Assembly (NCBI GenBank): GCA_947652115.1
Contig: OX393574.1
Coordinates: 12,592,654-12,656,653 of the forward strand
Length of the DNA: 64,000 bases
Source of the DNA: Blastomussa wellsi
Taxonomy: Eukaryota; Cnidaria; Anthozoa; Scleractinia; Plerogyridae
Reading direction: 5' to 3'
The translations under genes and the position numbers were made by a program. Below, in pieces: positions 14,122-27,895 of this stretch. Position 1 is the stretch's first letter; every line of letters starts with the position of its first letter. Below the pieces are notes generated by a model. It searched no databases, was not told the DNA's origin, and saw only the letters and a list, made by a program, of their open reading frames with translations.

Positions 14122-14550
14122 TTAATTCTTAGTTTTTCTGTGGAATACACCTTAGATCATTTCTTAATTATTATTATTATTCTGTACTTGGTGGCCGCCA
14201 GCAATACATAATTATATAGCATCCAAAAATATGCACACCCTGCAAAATAGTTTTTCTTGACAATTCACTGGTTGATGGAATGTATCCAGATTTTTCTTAA
14301 ATTGGACAGTTGGTAAAAATTAATAATGCATCTGCTGATAATAATGGATTAGGATTTAGCAATATAATTAAATTTGTTATTTTTCCTTCTAGGTTCAAAG
14401 ATGACACTGAAAAGTTCAATGAAGCAGTCAAAGAGCAAAGCAGATTTCAATAAAGACTGTTTTCAGGACATTATTTGCAATAAATGCTGTATGTCAACAT
14501 GTTAGCCACGAAAAAACATGGATTGGAATATTTTCTCGATTAAAAAATAT

Positions 14551-14874
14551 TGCGCTTTTAAAAGGGACCAAAAAAAGTCGAAAAAATAACTAAGTCTTTT
14601 GGCAGGAAAATTGTTCTTGGAAAAAAAGGTCTGCTCCTTTGAATGGTGTCTGGTTTTGAGTCAAAAATATACTAAGTCTTTTGGCGGGAAAAATCTCTTG
14701 CACTGTGCAAATTGATTTGACCCATCAAAAGTCAAAGTATATGTTTGATTTCTGGCTAGACTCTGTTCAAAAATGGCAGAACTTTTTTTCTTTTCGGCGA
14801 CCCTACATAGACTAAATGTAGTGCTAGAGATAGCCTACATTTTCACTAGTTTCCAGGCCCCTTTTAAAAGCGCA
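14551..14874. mobile_element. Small inverted-repeat element
   Basis: Bounded by TGCGCTTTTAAAAGGGACC on the left and the near-exact reverse complement ending CTTTTAAAAGCGCA on the right, about 324 bp apart. A partly rearranged copy of the same family occurs at 23305-23500, sharing the ACTAAGTCTTTTGGCGGGAA box. No open frame of note. Confidence 0.7.
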
Positions 14875-15012
14875 TTTTGTTTATTTATTTACACTTGGTA
14901 AAAGACAATAAAAGAAAGAAACAAGAGCGATTGCAAGAGTATTTATTAAGGCATCAAACTAATTTTAATTATTACAAGTGGAGTTGTTCTCATTAAACAA
15001 TATTAATTACAT

Positions 15013-15144
15013 TTTTCAATGTCTAAACCAGAAATTGCTAAGTGTGGAAATCAAGACTCTATATACAATACACGTTTTACTCTTATTGTATACCAGTCGT
15101 GATTTCCACACTTAGTAATTTCTGGTTTAGACATTGAAAAATAT
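15013..15144. repeat. Near-perfect hairpin, about 45-bp arms
   Basis: TTTTTCAATGTCTAAACCAG and onward to the TGGAAATCA box is repeated in reverse complement ending CTGGTTTAGACATTGAAAAA, around a loop of roughly 40 bases. Probably a very short MITE. Confidence 0.8.
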
Positions 15145-15806
15145 AACTAATTTGCTAAGTGAGATTGAAAATAACAGAACTAAATTCGGCGTTTTAAAAG
15201 CGTGAAACAGAAAAATTATATTTACAATTTTGCTCCTAAAGACTAAAGCGGCAGTACTCAATATATTCATCTGAAATCGTAAACTTAGCAGTGAAAACAT
15301 GCTTTCTTGCCGTTGAGAAAGTACCGTAAATTGTATGAGTTTGATCAATAAAAGTTTTAGATTTTTCGTAACAGTCATTGACAAATTGCTAGAAAACGCT
15401 TGACTTAAACATGTCGATGCAAATTTCATAGCATTTTCTTAATGACTGTCGCAAAATATTTTAAAACTTTTATTGCCCAAACTCGTGCAATGAACGGAAC
15501 TTTTTCAACGTCATTACCAAAACTTCGGAGCGAATTATTACTGTCTCAGAATAGAGTGACAGCTTACACAATCAAGCCACATGACTCAAACTCTTGTCAA
15601 AAAGGGTTTCTAGCTAGACTCGGGTTATTAAAATTTGTTCACTGATTTTCTGAAAACTGCTTATTCAATTTTGTTTTAGTGTTATTGTGAAATTAATATC
15701 TTCATTCCGACTTGTAACCGAGTCTGATTGAATATTCAGAAAGATTATTCTCGGCGGCCAAATCAAACTTATTACCTCTAAAATTATTGTCCTGAGTTCT
15801 TAACAG

Positions 15807-18800
15807 TTAATTCTTGTCTTCTCTGTACTTGACTTTGATCTTCATCGCCCACTTAGCAACACTGAAAGAAAAAAGCAAACATGCGTGTTAGAGTCAGAAG
15901 AATGTTTACAATAAGAAATGCAATCACAAAATATCAGTTCTATTCAGTTTGACAAACTACAAGAAATATCGGCAATTCAAAATTTACCATTAATACTACA
16001 CGCAACTACTTTCTTTTAGCTTGAACAAAATAAAAAAATTATATTTGGAAAAACATGAAATAAACGTTATATGGTAATTCTGCTTGCACGCCTTTTTCGT
16101 TCCCCTGTGTATTAATGCGTCATCAATTTTGTATACCAAGAGTATGTTATGCATAATTTCGTTAAACAATAGCTCCGAACCTATATCTATTAAAAATTGG
16201 CCATATTTTTCTCAACGCCACCGTGGCCTCGCGGTTTAACGCGCGCCCTCTGGCGTCGACGGCCTCTCTCTCTCGCCGTCGAGTTCTTTAAGTTGTTTAA
16301 CAACTTCCACCGCAAGGGGCTCGAGGCCCCACCGACCAATTTTTTTCCTTTTTTTGAATTTCAAAGAAGCAAAATACTCAAAGTTTTAGTTTCCAATAGA
16401 CGTATTTTTTTCTAGCAAAAGAAAAATAGGAAATACATCTGACTACTAAAATTTAACTAAAAAGAAAAGGAGAAACCGTAAACGACAGAAAGCACGGTCA
16501 CATCGCGAGGACACGGTGGCAATAGAAAAAAAAGTGGGGCTGAAAACTCTAAACAACGCAGTTGAGATTTGAAGATGCCTCCAAAGTTCTACCGTTATTT
16601 TTTCAAAAGTTATGCCAAACGTTGTCAACGGAGTTTGCTATGTTTTCGATAGTTTTTGCAGTGTTTTACAATACTATTAAAAATTTCACCTTTACTCGCG
16701 GCTTTTGATTTCTGATCCCTGTATTTCAAAATGTCTCCATTTTCTTAAACAGAGTTAATTACAGTTATCCGGCAACCCTCGAAATTTTCAACATCGAAGT
16801 CTGATTTTGCAACCAAACAAAATTTAGCGAACAGAGCAGAAAGCAAACAATCTCAACCCCTGACCCCCTCCACCCCCCCCCCCCCCAAAAAAAAAGGCTC
16901 AAACAAATGAGAAGAAAAACTCTTCAAGCTAAAAATTTCCAAAACGTCTCCATTTCAAAGCACACGGAAGATTGTTTTGGGATCTTCAAGGTTTGGGTAC
17001 ATTTTTATTATAATTTTTTTAAACAACCACACATTTTTTGGCACTTACGAAATGCTATTGGCGTTCTCTTCACAAATTATTTTAACATGGGCTTGTACAC
17101 AATTTCAACATGCCATCTCTCCATTATGTGTTAAGGTGGCTCGATCGGATTTTAAGTGACGATACCTTTCAACGTTGAGCAGCTAGTGTGCCGCCAAATA
17201 GTATCTGACAGAAAATCGATTGCTCCAAGTGCACAAGAGAATGATCAAAGTTTCAGATGGAATACATTTTAGCGTAATCGGAGTTATCATAGCAATGTAG
17301 TGACGTCATGCCTCACTTTACTCAAGACCGAATAACTTGTCACCAAGAGATAATTTTGCAAAACCCTTCCTGGATCTTTGACCTGACATACTTTTCTCGA
17401 GGTCTGCCAAATTTGAAGAATTTTTATAAAAGCGATTTCGAGAAAATTTATTGCGAAGTTTTAAGGTGTTAAAATACAACAAAATGGTATTAGTTCCGGA
17501 ATGCTATTAAGATGTTTGTTCACCAGGCCTCATGTCAGATGACTGGAACTTTTGTTGCTGTACTCTCTGTGCAGAAATTTAAACTTGCTAGAAAAACCGT
17601 TTTGAACGAAATCAAGCAGAATCATATCTTTTTATTGCAGATCTTAGAAAAGAAAAAGTTCCTGGCTACCGGTAGAAGAGTGCTTTCAACATTTTAATTA
17701 GAAATCTTGGTGAAAAAAATTCACGACTAGAACTTGCACAGGACAATTAAAAAATTCCCCAGAGCAGTGTATAATTAAACGCAGGCGGAAGAAATTATTT
17801 TGAAGGAATAATGACTGAGAATGTCTCACGCACAACTGAAAACTTGAAAATCACTTTGCCCAGGAAAATTTCCTAATTAATTTAACCGTTCCTTCCATGC
17901 ATCACTAAGAATTGATTGGCAGTTTTAACTGCCGTTCTCAAACACAAACTTTATATCCAACCTTTTTTTCATCTATTTGGAAATGAATTTGTAAACATAT
18001 GACCTTGACGAAAACTTGGGAAAACTTTCAGAATCATTGGATACTTCTTATGCCTGGAATAGTAAGTAAATTTTGTCTCCAAGAAAACCATGAAAATAGG
18101 TTTCGTCCTCAAAACACCCGTTGTCAACAATTTCATTTCATTAGTTTTTAGTATAGTTCTTTCAACAGAAATGGAACTTTAAAAACTAGAACAAGACAGA
18201 CTCATTTTTCTTTGTTGAAGAAGTTCATTGTTTCATGGAAATGGACACTTGAAATATTCCTTCCAGCTGAAACGTTTACTTTTATACTTGAAAATAAATT
18301 TAAAAAGTATCATATTTTTCTTAAAAGTTTCCAATTCGAGAGGAAGCGAGTTTTTGATATGAAAACGTTACCTTTTCACCCGAGAAAGTCTCAAATGACC
18401 ACTCAGAGTCTGAAAATTAATACCTTAAAAAGGAAAATAACCATGAATTGTGAGCCAAAATAGACCCCGTTTGAGTAAAAGAAGTATCATATTTTGCTGT
18501 CCTTTTAAAATCGACAAGACAATTTGGAGATGAAAAATATGTCCTTACGAGTTGAAAAGGAGCGAATATTCACTTAAGATATCTTTTTCAGTTATAAAAT
18601 AACAGCTAGTTTGGGTTACAAATTCCAGTTTTAGCTGAGAACATTTCCTTTTTAGTCAACAAGTTTCAATGTCGATTAACAAACTTCAAATTTAGCTCTA
18701 AAGGCGAGAAATCAAATGTAGAATCATTACAGCAAAGAACATCGGTGAATTTTTAACTTTATTCTTCAATAAAACGCTTTTTATGCTAAATGGAATCCAC

Positions 18801-21800
18801 TTTGTTTACATTCCGATCATTCCATTAATGGAACCAGACTCCAGTAAAATGTCATTTTCCATTTGACAGCGAAGTCAAGGAAATTATTTTTGTTTTCTTC
18901 GACTGAAAAAAAAAACGTCCAATTTTGCTGCGACTTAAAATCTATGGATCCTTGAACGTACAGCGGAAGGGTTAGAATTGAATGCTACCCCCCCCCCCCA
19001 CTACACCACCTTAGGTTTCAACTATTGTGAAAAGAGGATTTTCTCCATGACACTGTAATTTTTAGTAGCTGTTCATTTATCCGTTACGAAAATTTTGATG
19101 TCACACTGTGTCTATGATTTCGGTATTGCCATGGCAACCGCATAATAAAATATAAATATAAATATCGACATTGTTTATATCAATCTTTATTTTTCCAGTC
19201 TTCTAAAGCAAAATAGCATAATTCATATATTTCACATTCCATTGACATTTTGGCCTGATCTCGTATTGATTTCCTTTATTTTCTGGCTTGATTTAAGGAA
19301 ATAGTAAAATTCAATATGGCGGATCCAAGATGGCGGCCTTAATGACTTCAGATCACGTCATAATCAGCAAAACGTATGTCACCTTGTAGAGTAAGTTCAG
19401 TGAAAGAAAACAAAATTTGAATTTTTTATCGTTTTTTGGGTGATAAGTGTTTCGTTTCAGTACAAAAAAGAAAATTGACATTCTTGCTTTCGATTTGACA
19501 GAACCATAGTTTGAGGTTTAGGTTATCACAGAAATCGAGTTCTGTTTTCACTCGACAATTTAATTATTTCCACTACCTTCATCGTACGCATAAATTCAGA
19601 TAAAGCAATATATAAGTATAAAAAATAAATAAAAAATAGGAAAAACACGACAGCAAAGAGAGGTCTTGTTTTGATGCGTTTACTTCAGATATCTAGAACA
19701 CAAAACTGAACCTACAAATTGAGACCTTCGACCAAAATGATCTTAATCAAAGTTATTTTTGCAAGATAAATTCGCAGCTACAGTAGAGGAGATCAAAATA
19801 TATCGAAAGGTGACGGATTTTTAATTTTCAATGACAAAATACAATTAAAATGAAATATACCCTTGATTAATAAGTGCCCACGCGCCCCCAAAGACTAATG
19901 AATTTTAAAATATGACGCAAAGCCACCCTCATCTGGATCAGTCAAAATGAATGTACGATGTGACGAGATTTCTTTAGGTTTCTTTCCCGAAACATCAGTG
20001 CATGTAATAAAACTGGTTCGTGACAGTCAATGAAGTTGATATGGGGATGGGGGTCTAATACTTGGCGTCCAGGGCGCTTAATCGAGGAGATAAGGTTTAA
20101 TAAATTAAAAACGTTGTCTTGGAGACTTACCATTATGAAGATGTTTTGACGAAAATTGATTGGTCCTGACACTGGCTTGTACCATGTAACTACAGAAAGA
20201 ATAAAAGAGGTCAGAACAATTGTTTCTGAGTGACATTTGATTTTAGTGCAGAAACTTGGGTTTTCTAAAGAGCAATGGTTAATTCACAAGCTCTTTTTTG
20301 TGGATCCTGGTCTAGCTTAAAGACATGTTTGCAAAATAACCAGGACCACATGCATTTAAGAGCCTCTTTATCAGAAGGGAAATTGCCCTTGTATGACCTA
20401 ACAAGACTAACAGCTCTGCCACCCACAAACTCCCACAATCAGTACCTCCATCGCCCTTGCGCTAACAGATCGATGTTATTTTGGGAAAAGTTCACTAACT
20501 TGGGGTAATCAGTATGGAGGGGAACTTCTTGCAAGGGACAAATTTTCTCTTCATTTCCAAAATTTGATAGTTTGGCCTCCTCTTGTTTACACATGCCAGC
20601 ATCCATTCTTATAGAACTAGACACGTCTAAAGCTACAAACAAAATTAAACACTTCTTACCATGAACTGCAGTCTATGCAGACTTTGCTTGCCTTCAATAT
20701 CCTAAGAAGTGAATATAATTTAGCATTATAGTTTTTATAGAGATCTTTCTTGTTTACAAACATTGATGCCACATTTCTACGGATATTCAAATTTTCCAAC
20801 AACGGAACAAAAGTCATTTTCTTAAAGAGCCAATTAGGATCTAGTTGGTATATTAACAACAATTGGTGACGTCACGAGAGACATCGCCATATCAGACAAG
20901 AAAACCATAACCACAACAAACAAACAAACATAAATAAATAAACAACAACAACAAAAATATTCAATAACGTTTACCTCTTCTGTGAAAGGCCTCTAAGTTG
21001 GTACCAAGGAAGAGCTCCATTCTCTTTGTCCCTCTGCTTACCAAGTCCCTTCGATCAAAAGGCTTGAAGAATGCAAAAAAAAAAAGGAAATACGAACTTT
21101 ACATTTAATCCCAAAGCACGAACACCACAGTCATTCCAAACAATGGATCCGGAGCCATACACTGACCCCGATTACAAATGTCCACTACTCTAGATCTACA
21201 GGTTTGTAGACCATACCTTTCGCTGTAAATCTAGAGTAAGTCTTTAAAGTTTAATCCAATGTAAAACGTTGTTTTTCCATTCAAACGTTTCTGTTAATGA
21301 GCGCATACAGCTCTTTCACAAACCAACGAATATTTTAACTAAAAAGCCGTATTGTATGTTAGCACGAGATGCAAAATATTATATTAAGAATATATACTAG
21401 CCGCTTTAACATTGGCTTCTATAATTCTATCAACCCGTCAGTCGAAATAAGTTCCACAAAAACTCTTGAATGGACCTACCACGTGCATTTTGTATTAGTG
21501 CAAAACCATCAGTTTAAGTTGGAAATAACGCTGTTTGGGTCCAGTCTTCAGTTCCTGGTTTTCCTTCTTGTCTCAGCAAAACAATCTTCTGTTCTACAAG
21601 CTAATTGTAGCAAGAGTCTCTTAATTGCAATTGTAGCGACATAAACTGAACAAGAACCAACGAAGGCGATGGAGAACTGAACTTGTGATGAATAATTATC
21701 AGAATGTGCTCGCACTTTTGAAATCATTTGCAATGTAAATTTGATCAGCTTCCCGCCAAATACAATCGCATCTTAAAACTTCCTCACAGTTATTGACTCT

Positions 21801-24800
21801 TTTCAAAAATTCCTTTCAACAAAAATTTGCCCAGATATGGGTCTTTAAAAAGTAAAGTTCAGTTGGATTCGCTCCGACGAAGGGCTAACGCTCGAAACGC
21901 CGGCCAGCTCTTGAATCTCTCTTACCGTGGCCAATTCACATTATCAACCCAGTTGATAAAACCAAATTATATTTGAAATATAACTGAACCTACATTCTAA
22001 GCTTCTCTTGAACTGCGTTTTCGCCCAGACGACGGATAAATTGCAAGCTTACGAGAATTGATGCATTACTGACTATTTCTCAAAGCCAATAATCTTCATT
22101 CAGAAGTCGCAGAAAATATTTATAGTTTAGCCAAAAGGTAAGACAATGTTATTTTTTCTCTAATATCACATCATGCTGGCAAGTAAATATAAATAAACCT
22201 AAGTGTCGTCTTTTTGTTGTGATTCATTTATGTGGCTACGTAGGAGAACAGGAAGAGAAACTTTCACACTACAAGTATAGAGAAAAACGATAGAAGCTGG
22301 GAATGGGGTCAGTTGGTACGACAAGCAGCCGACCGAAATCAGTCACAAGGGGCGGATCTAGGGGGAGGATGATGAGGTTTTGCACGATCCCCCCTCTCCC
22401 TGAGATGACCTGCGACTTTCTAAAATAACTAGTATTCTGCTTACGTCACCCATCAATTACGTCATTCCTTAGTGGCGAACCGCCTCCAAAAAGAATCCTG
22501 GATCCGCCCCTGCGAGATCTCACCTGTCAGAGGCTTAATTATTATTATTACTATTACAGTAAACGGTTTGAACCCGGGGATAACAGTCGATCACGTAGTT
22601 TGATCGTCCGGGTGAGGGTATTCCTAAAGACTGTTGTCGGTGACAGTGACTGACGTTTCGACAGCCAGAGCGGAAGTCATCATCAGAATCATGTGAAGAA
22701 TTGTTTGTCAGTTGAATGTTATAAGTCTGGTTCGTGAAAACTGATTGGTCAGTTTAGCCGTGATTGTATTGGCTGTAAGACTCGAGAAATAGATGCCGTC
22801 GGTCGTGATTGGCCGGTTTCGACACGTCGGTCAAGTTAGGTCATTCTATTCCGTCTGTTTGTTTTGTCCATGTCGTGAATTAGTCGTTTGTGCGGTGCCG
22901 GCAGTTGTTAACTTCTGTTGAGAGGATTCTGTTCTAAGTTAGTAAACCAGCTTTCCAAAGTCAGTCGTTGAAAATAGTTCGCAGTCGGAGCAATTGTGCC
23001 CCTTTTCTGTTGTTAGGGTCGTCCTTGTCTTTAACGTTGGTTAGTAAATGTCTTAGCGTAGCAATCGGTTCGTGGACTACGCGGATATTGTAAAGTTGCA
23101 AAATCCGCGAGATGGTTCAGTTCAGACATGCCCTTAATGTACGGTATAGTCATTGTAGTCGTAGGAGTTAACGTCAGGTTAACGTTGGTTTCAGTAGTCA
23201 GTTCAGTGGGTCGGTGAATGTTTCGTCTAATAAAGTCGTTGTTTTAGTTGTTTTAGAAAAAACACAGTCAAGGTAGGAAATTATTCAACACGTTAGCCAT
23301 TAAGAAATATTGCGCTTTTAAAAGGGACCAAAAAAAGTCGAGACAAACTAAGTCTTTTGGCGGGAAAATTTTCTCCTTTAAAAATATTGCGCTTTTAAAA
23401 GGGACCAATCTTGGCGGGAAAAATCTTGCACTGTGCAAATATGGATTTGTCCCATCAAAAGTCAAAGTATATGTTTGATTTCCGACTAGACTCAAAAATC
23501 AAAAAATGGCGAATGATCACGGATCATTCGTCACTCCTAATTCGTCATACGTGACACAATCTCTGGACTGTGATTGCACTCTGTTATGTTTCGTAAACAC
23601 AAGGCGGACGACAATAAAGAAGACAGGTAACTTTTAATGGCGGTTTATTGCTGTTTTACAACATTTTTCTTGAACGTGACTTGAGCTTGGGCGCTCTATG
23701 ATGAAATAATTCGGAAACTCTTCGGAGATGTGCCCCGAACCTGACAAAACCTGGGCCAGGTTGGTCAAAGCACGATAAAGTTAATCCAGGGCTAGCGCAA
23801 GTTTTGATTTCATTTTTTTCTCACGAGATTTTTAATACAGTTTCTGTTTATATTTTTTATCCGGTTTTGATGTCCACTTATCGCAAACACCACAAAAGAT
23901 CAAGAATGACAACACTTTTACAAAAATCAAAATCACGATTTCATTTCAATCCTGGATTAGTGTCAATCAGTATCTGAACAACCCGGGCGTGCAGTAATAC
24001 GCGATGAATGAAATGGTAAATACAAGTTTGTAAACTCACCATTGCCGCAAATTTAGCAGGACGTTTCCAAACTTCCTTTAGTACATCTGGACGCACCACG
24101 GCAATAGTCTACAAAGCGATCAAGAAAATGACGTCAGTACAGCATATCAAAACTTTTGTCAAAGAACATTAGATAATTATTCTTAGTTTGAGAACATAAT
24201 ATCATAAACTTAGAGATGAAAAGTCTAACTTATTGGGGGTTGAGAGGTTTGTACCACAAAATTACCCCCATGTTCTAAAGTATTTATGACAAACACATCG
24301 AAGATAGGCATGGGCAATCAGAGAACGCAATATCACTATAACCTAGGAATCGATCTATTAATCTCTATGAAATGACAAATGAGAACAAAATTTGATTGAA
24401 ATATTTCGATCGCAAAAGTGTTTATCTTTCGGAGGTCGCGTGGTTAATTTGCATTACAATGTAAAAATCAACAAGGTGTGTATTGCGAGTGCGGCCCATT
24501 GAAGGTCCTTCAAGGTCACGCAAAATTTGAGGCCACTGGTTCATGACACTGTTTGTTTTCGTCAAAACATTCAGAGTTACTTTACGATCAACGGAAGCAA
24601 GAAATAAACTTAAAGGATTAATTTGGTCGACAAATCCCCTGCGTCAAATCTATTAATGGCCGCAAAAATATTTATAATATCCCACAAGATAGATTCTTTA
24701 TTTTTTTCAATAAAGTTGATCATCAAGATGAACGGTATTTTCGGCTGATTTTCACGGTGGGCACAGAGGATGCATGGTCCTAATAACTTCCAGAGTTTTA

Positions 24801-27515
24801 AATCTGTTATTCAGAAACGTTACACTAAGATAGAACTTGTTATTTTCTAAAATTGAATGTTTTTTGTTTTTACGATTTTGGCATTTTTGGCGAGAAAATG
24901 ACGTCACGAAGTTGACGCGAAATTTTGGTTTCAGTATCATGGGAAAGCTAATGATACTATTTAAAACAACTTTGCACAAGGATCTCAAAACTGAAAGCAT
25001 TTTAGAAACAGGTCTATCGACTCAAAAGATACAACGTTTTGAACTTTGGTATTGTGCTATTTTTAGTAACAAAATGGCGGGAAATTCAAATTTCAGAATG
25101 CCATATCTTTCGAGTGGAGGGTCATTTTTAATTTTTTTCAGTTCTGAGATCCTTTCACAAGGTTATTTCAAATTGTATCGTTAGATACCCATAATACGAA
25201 AACAAAGAATTTGTGACGTCATTTTCCCGCCAAAATGTCAAAATCTTAAAAAGGAAAAACATTGGATTTTAGAGAATAACAAGTCCTATTTTAGTGCAGA
25301 GTTTCACAATAACTGGTTTACAACTCTGGAGGTTATTAGGACCATGCATTATTTGGCGTCCTCTGTCAGCCCGCCGTGTTTTCAAAGATGTCCGTGCCGA
25401 CGAATGAAAATTAAGGGAATTTGAATTAACCTCGGAGGTACAGGGGGGGGGGGGGGGGGTGTTTGGATCCCAACAACCTCGAGATTTGCTACGCAATTTT
25501 GAAAAAGGTTTTTTTTTCCCGATGCTGAAACGTTTATTGTCTATTAATTCGCCCTTTGCAAAAATTTTGACGGGTCAACTGCGTGCCCATGCCTTTTTAC
25601 GTTGCCATGGTAACCTCATGATGGGGTAAGGTTTCAAATGTTGACGTTTTCTTCTGTTTTCTTCAGCAAAATAGCGAAATTAACTGTTTGTTTCTGACTT
25701 TTTTTTTCTTTCAATAGTGAAATCCAAAATGGCGGCACTGGTGACGTCAAGGATGACCAGGGCTTTCTGGACAATGTAAATTTGCTGTGCCTTAAAGAGG
25801 CTCGGTCACGGATGACAATTGTTGAAAATTTTAGGCTAAATGTTTCATGTTTGCCATTTGCAATCCATCTAACACTTCTTAATTCCTCATTAAAAACCAT
25901 CCATGTGTCTTGTCAGTTTATTGTTGACCGTTTGGTGTTTTCCTCCCTTGGTAAGCGAATACTTTAAGGTTTCCTTTGATTTGAAGGCAATTTGACACAT
26001 TACCAAAAATGACTTCATTCGTGGCGGGCTATCCCCCTCCCCCCGGTAAAAGCCAACAACTCTTCTTCCCCCAGCCCCACCCCCACCTTTTACTACGCTG
26101 TGGGTTCGAGTTCGCGTGTACATCCGAGGTTAACATTTGAACGACTTTTACACAATTTGTAGTATATTTTAATAAGCAACAAAAAGGGCCTGGTTTTTCA
26201 AAGAAAGATAAAGCTGATATCCAAGGCTAGTACTAGTTTTGATTTCATTTTTGTAATTTTTCAGCGAGTCTTCCTGCTTATATTTTCTACCCCTTCCGTT
26301 TTGATTCACAGTGTCAATTTAAAAATTACAAAAAGCACTGAGAATAAACGCAATCTTAAGAAATTAATATCGCGATAGTCTTTTAATCCTGGATTATTGT
26401 AAAAGTGATTCCTCGGAAATACTAATTGTCGAGCGATTGTTTTAAAACGTTTCCTGAATGTTCCCTACCAAGCACTGATTCGAAAATTACAATAAATAAT
26501 TATTGGTGCGTTCTACAAAATCGGTCCTAATATTAAAATTAGTCGCTTCTCTTCCAATCAAGGCCTCTTGCTTGGCATGTACAGGAACACCGGAACACCA
26601 GAAATTTATTGGCATTTTATGGTATTTCTGGTGTTTCGGGGTGTTCCGGTGTTCCGGTGTTCCGTGTTTTGTGGTGTTCCGGTGTTCCTGGCTTTAGTAC
26701 ATGCCCTCTTGCTTCCATGTGATTTCAATCGAGTACGTGGAGGATAGCTAATGAGTTGGTAAGATCATAAACTAGCCAGGGATGTATTATATCTAAGTTT
26801 AGAATCCTCAGGCAAATAAATGATAATTGCTAATGATTATGTATTATCTTGATGTACCAACAACTTCTCATAGTTATTTCCTAAACGTCAAAGAATATTG
26901 ATTACGTCAATCAGTAAGAGAAATTAATTTCGAGCGTGGAGTTTAAGAAAGTACAAGTTACCTGAAATAATCGTCTCATGGACCTGTCCAGTGGTCTTGT
27001 CGTCGTTTCTCAGTCCTAGTAAAAGATAAAATACTTTGAGCGACTGATTTAAATAATCAATGATACCAGTAGCCCATCGATGCAGGCTTCTCAATTCAAG
27101 CTAATTTTGCTGTAATAAGTTTAAAGGCGAATGGCGCGCACAATGTTCTCGGTAACACTTCTTTGAAAGTTTTTCATGTTAATATTGCCATAACTGAAAT
27201 CAGTCAAATTAATAAATACTCCGCTGGTCTGACGCACGCATATTTCGGCGAGAAGAAAAAACGGACGGTAAAAGCGACCTTGCAACGCCTTTCGAGAAGG
27301 GAAAGCTGAATGACCAGTTCAAAGTACTTCATATGTTGTATAATTGTACAGTACTTACGTTTGAAAGGCTCCAAGACCATTTGCCTTGTGATAAATTCCC
27401 TTTCTCCGAAGCACGTGCTTGAACCGTTTGCTTCAAGCCAAGTTCTTGTTGCTGATATTTGTGCTTCGTTCCGGCTCCCAAAGTAAGAACGTTCCCAAAC
27501 TGAAGCTTGTTCCAT
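15807..27515 (-). CDS. Unrecognised multi-exon host gene (partial exon set)
   Basis: Six minus-strand exons with good splice sites. (1) 27515-27359, ATG start MEQASVWERS, donor GTAAGT, phase 1. (2) 27015-26962, acceptor ACTAG, donor GTAACT, in phase with exon 1. (3) 24108-24040, acceptor TTTGTAG, donor GTGAGT, phase 0 in and out. (4) 21062-20975, phase 0 in, phase 1 out. (5) 20189-20131, in phase with exon 4. (6) 15861-15807, last exon ending at TAA. Exons 3-5 join in frame. At least one exon is missing between 2 and 3 and one between 5 and 6, because the phases do not match there. The residues (LEPFKR, VRPDVLKEVW, TKRMELFLGTN, WYKPVSGP) look like conserved protein, but I do not recognise the family. 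It has short exons, a basic C-terminus and no signal peptide or membrane segment. Confidence 0.5.
15862..20130. other. Intronic/intergenic DNA, no further gene seen
   Basis: Long AT-rich stretch inside the unrecognised minus-strand gene. It holds homopolymer C runs near 16870 and 18990 and no convincing exon. Short open frames at 16.2-18.5 kb lack splice context and domain features. At least one missing exon of the surrounding gene is expected here. Confidence 0.4.
21873..21900 (+). ncRNA. Hammerhead-ribozyme-like core, degenerate (Penelope-type)
   Basis: CCGACGA, then a 4-bp stem GGGC/GCUC with a UAAC loop, then GAAAC. This matches the hammerhead layout CUGANGA, stem II, GAAA, except that the invariant U is C. 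Such motifs are known in terminal repeats of Penelope-like retroelements of many animals. The base change suggests a dead copy. No reverse transcriptase is adjacent. Confidence 0.4.
22652..22686 (-). ncRNA. Hammerhead-ribozyme-like core (Penelope-type)
   Basis: On the minus strand the sequence reads CUGAUGA, a helix opened by GAC and closed by GUC, then GAAACGUC. The two invariant core boxes are intact, unlike the copy at 21873. The surrounding 22.56-23.26 kb is repeat-like with no long open frame, consistent with a Penelope-like terminal-repeat fragment. Activity is not claimed. Confidence 0.45.
23305..23500. repeat. Rearranged copy of the 14.55 kb inverted-repeat family
   Basis: Contains two direct copies of TGCGCTTTTAAAAGGGACC and the same ACTAAGTCTTTTGGCGGGAA and CACTGTGCAAAT boxes as 14551-14720. 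The second inverted end is missing. Confidence 0.7.
24770..25349. mobile_element. Large foldback element
   Basis: Outer ends ATGCATGGTCCTAATAAC and GTTATTAGGACCATGCAT form terminal inverted repeats, and the homology continues inward for roughly 200 bases per arm (TTTTGGCGAGAAAATGACGTCAC against GTGACGTCATTTTCCCGCC). Opposed open frames inside are products of this symmetry. No transposase. Confidence 0.8.
25350..26961. other. Intronic DNA, no exon identified
   Basis: Contains a G run at 25443-25460 and C-rich patches near 26040-26090. It lies inside the unrecognised minus-strand gene, where a missing exon should join exons 2 and 3, but I could not place it. Confidence 0.4.
26573..26703. repeat. 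Palindromic GGTGTTCC-rich repeat
   Basis: CATGTACAGGAACACCGGAA on the left is mirrored by GGTGTTCC units and GTACATG on the right, so the whole block can fold. Within it GGTGTTCC is reiterated about six times. An apparent Cys/Phe-rich open frame through it is a repeat by-product. Confidence 0.7.
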
Positions 27516-27895
27516 TTACGAAGCCATTGGCGAAGGTAAAAGTTAATTTCTGACAGTGTAAATCTTTAACTTGAAGGGTAAATTTCCACCGAAGGACACG
27601 GTGCGATAGATGTTTCAGCACTTGTATTATTTGCAATTTAAATTTTCAAACTTTTGCGACCACGCACCGAATGGTCGTTTCACTGCGATCATTTGATTGG
27701 TTGGTCTTCTCATTAAAATAAGTGCGGGAAATATTTAAATTAATTTGTTATCTGTATTGAATAGGGAGAAATATGAACGAAAGAATATCTCTTGAACCTG
27801 TATTCATCCTAAAGCTGGCATCTACACTAAGAAAATCGTTATCAGACATATGATTTATCACCAGAGTCACCATTGAGTCCTGGGGGAGGGGGCAG

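Noticed and set aside
24752..25184. Two opposed frames of 82 and 115 residues
   Set aside because: They lie inside a foldback element and reflect its inverted arms. No protein features.
26503..26697. 64-residue Cys/Phe-rich frame
   Set aside because: Produced by the GGTGTTCC palindromic repeat.
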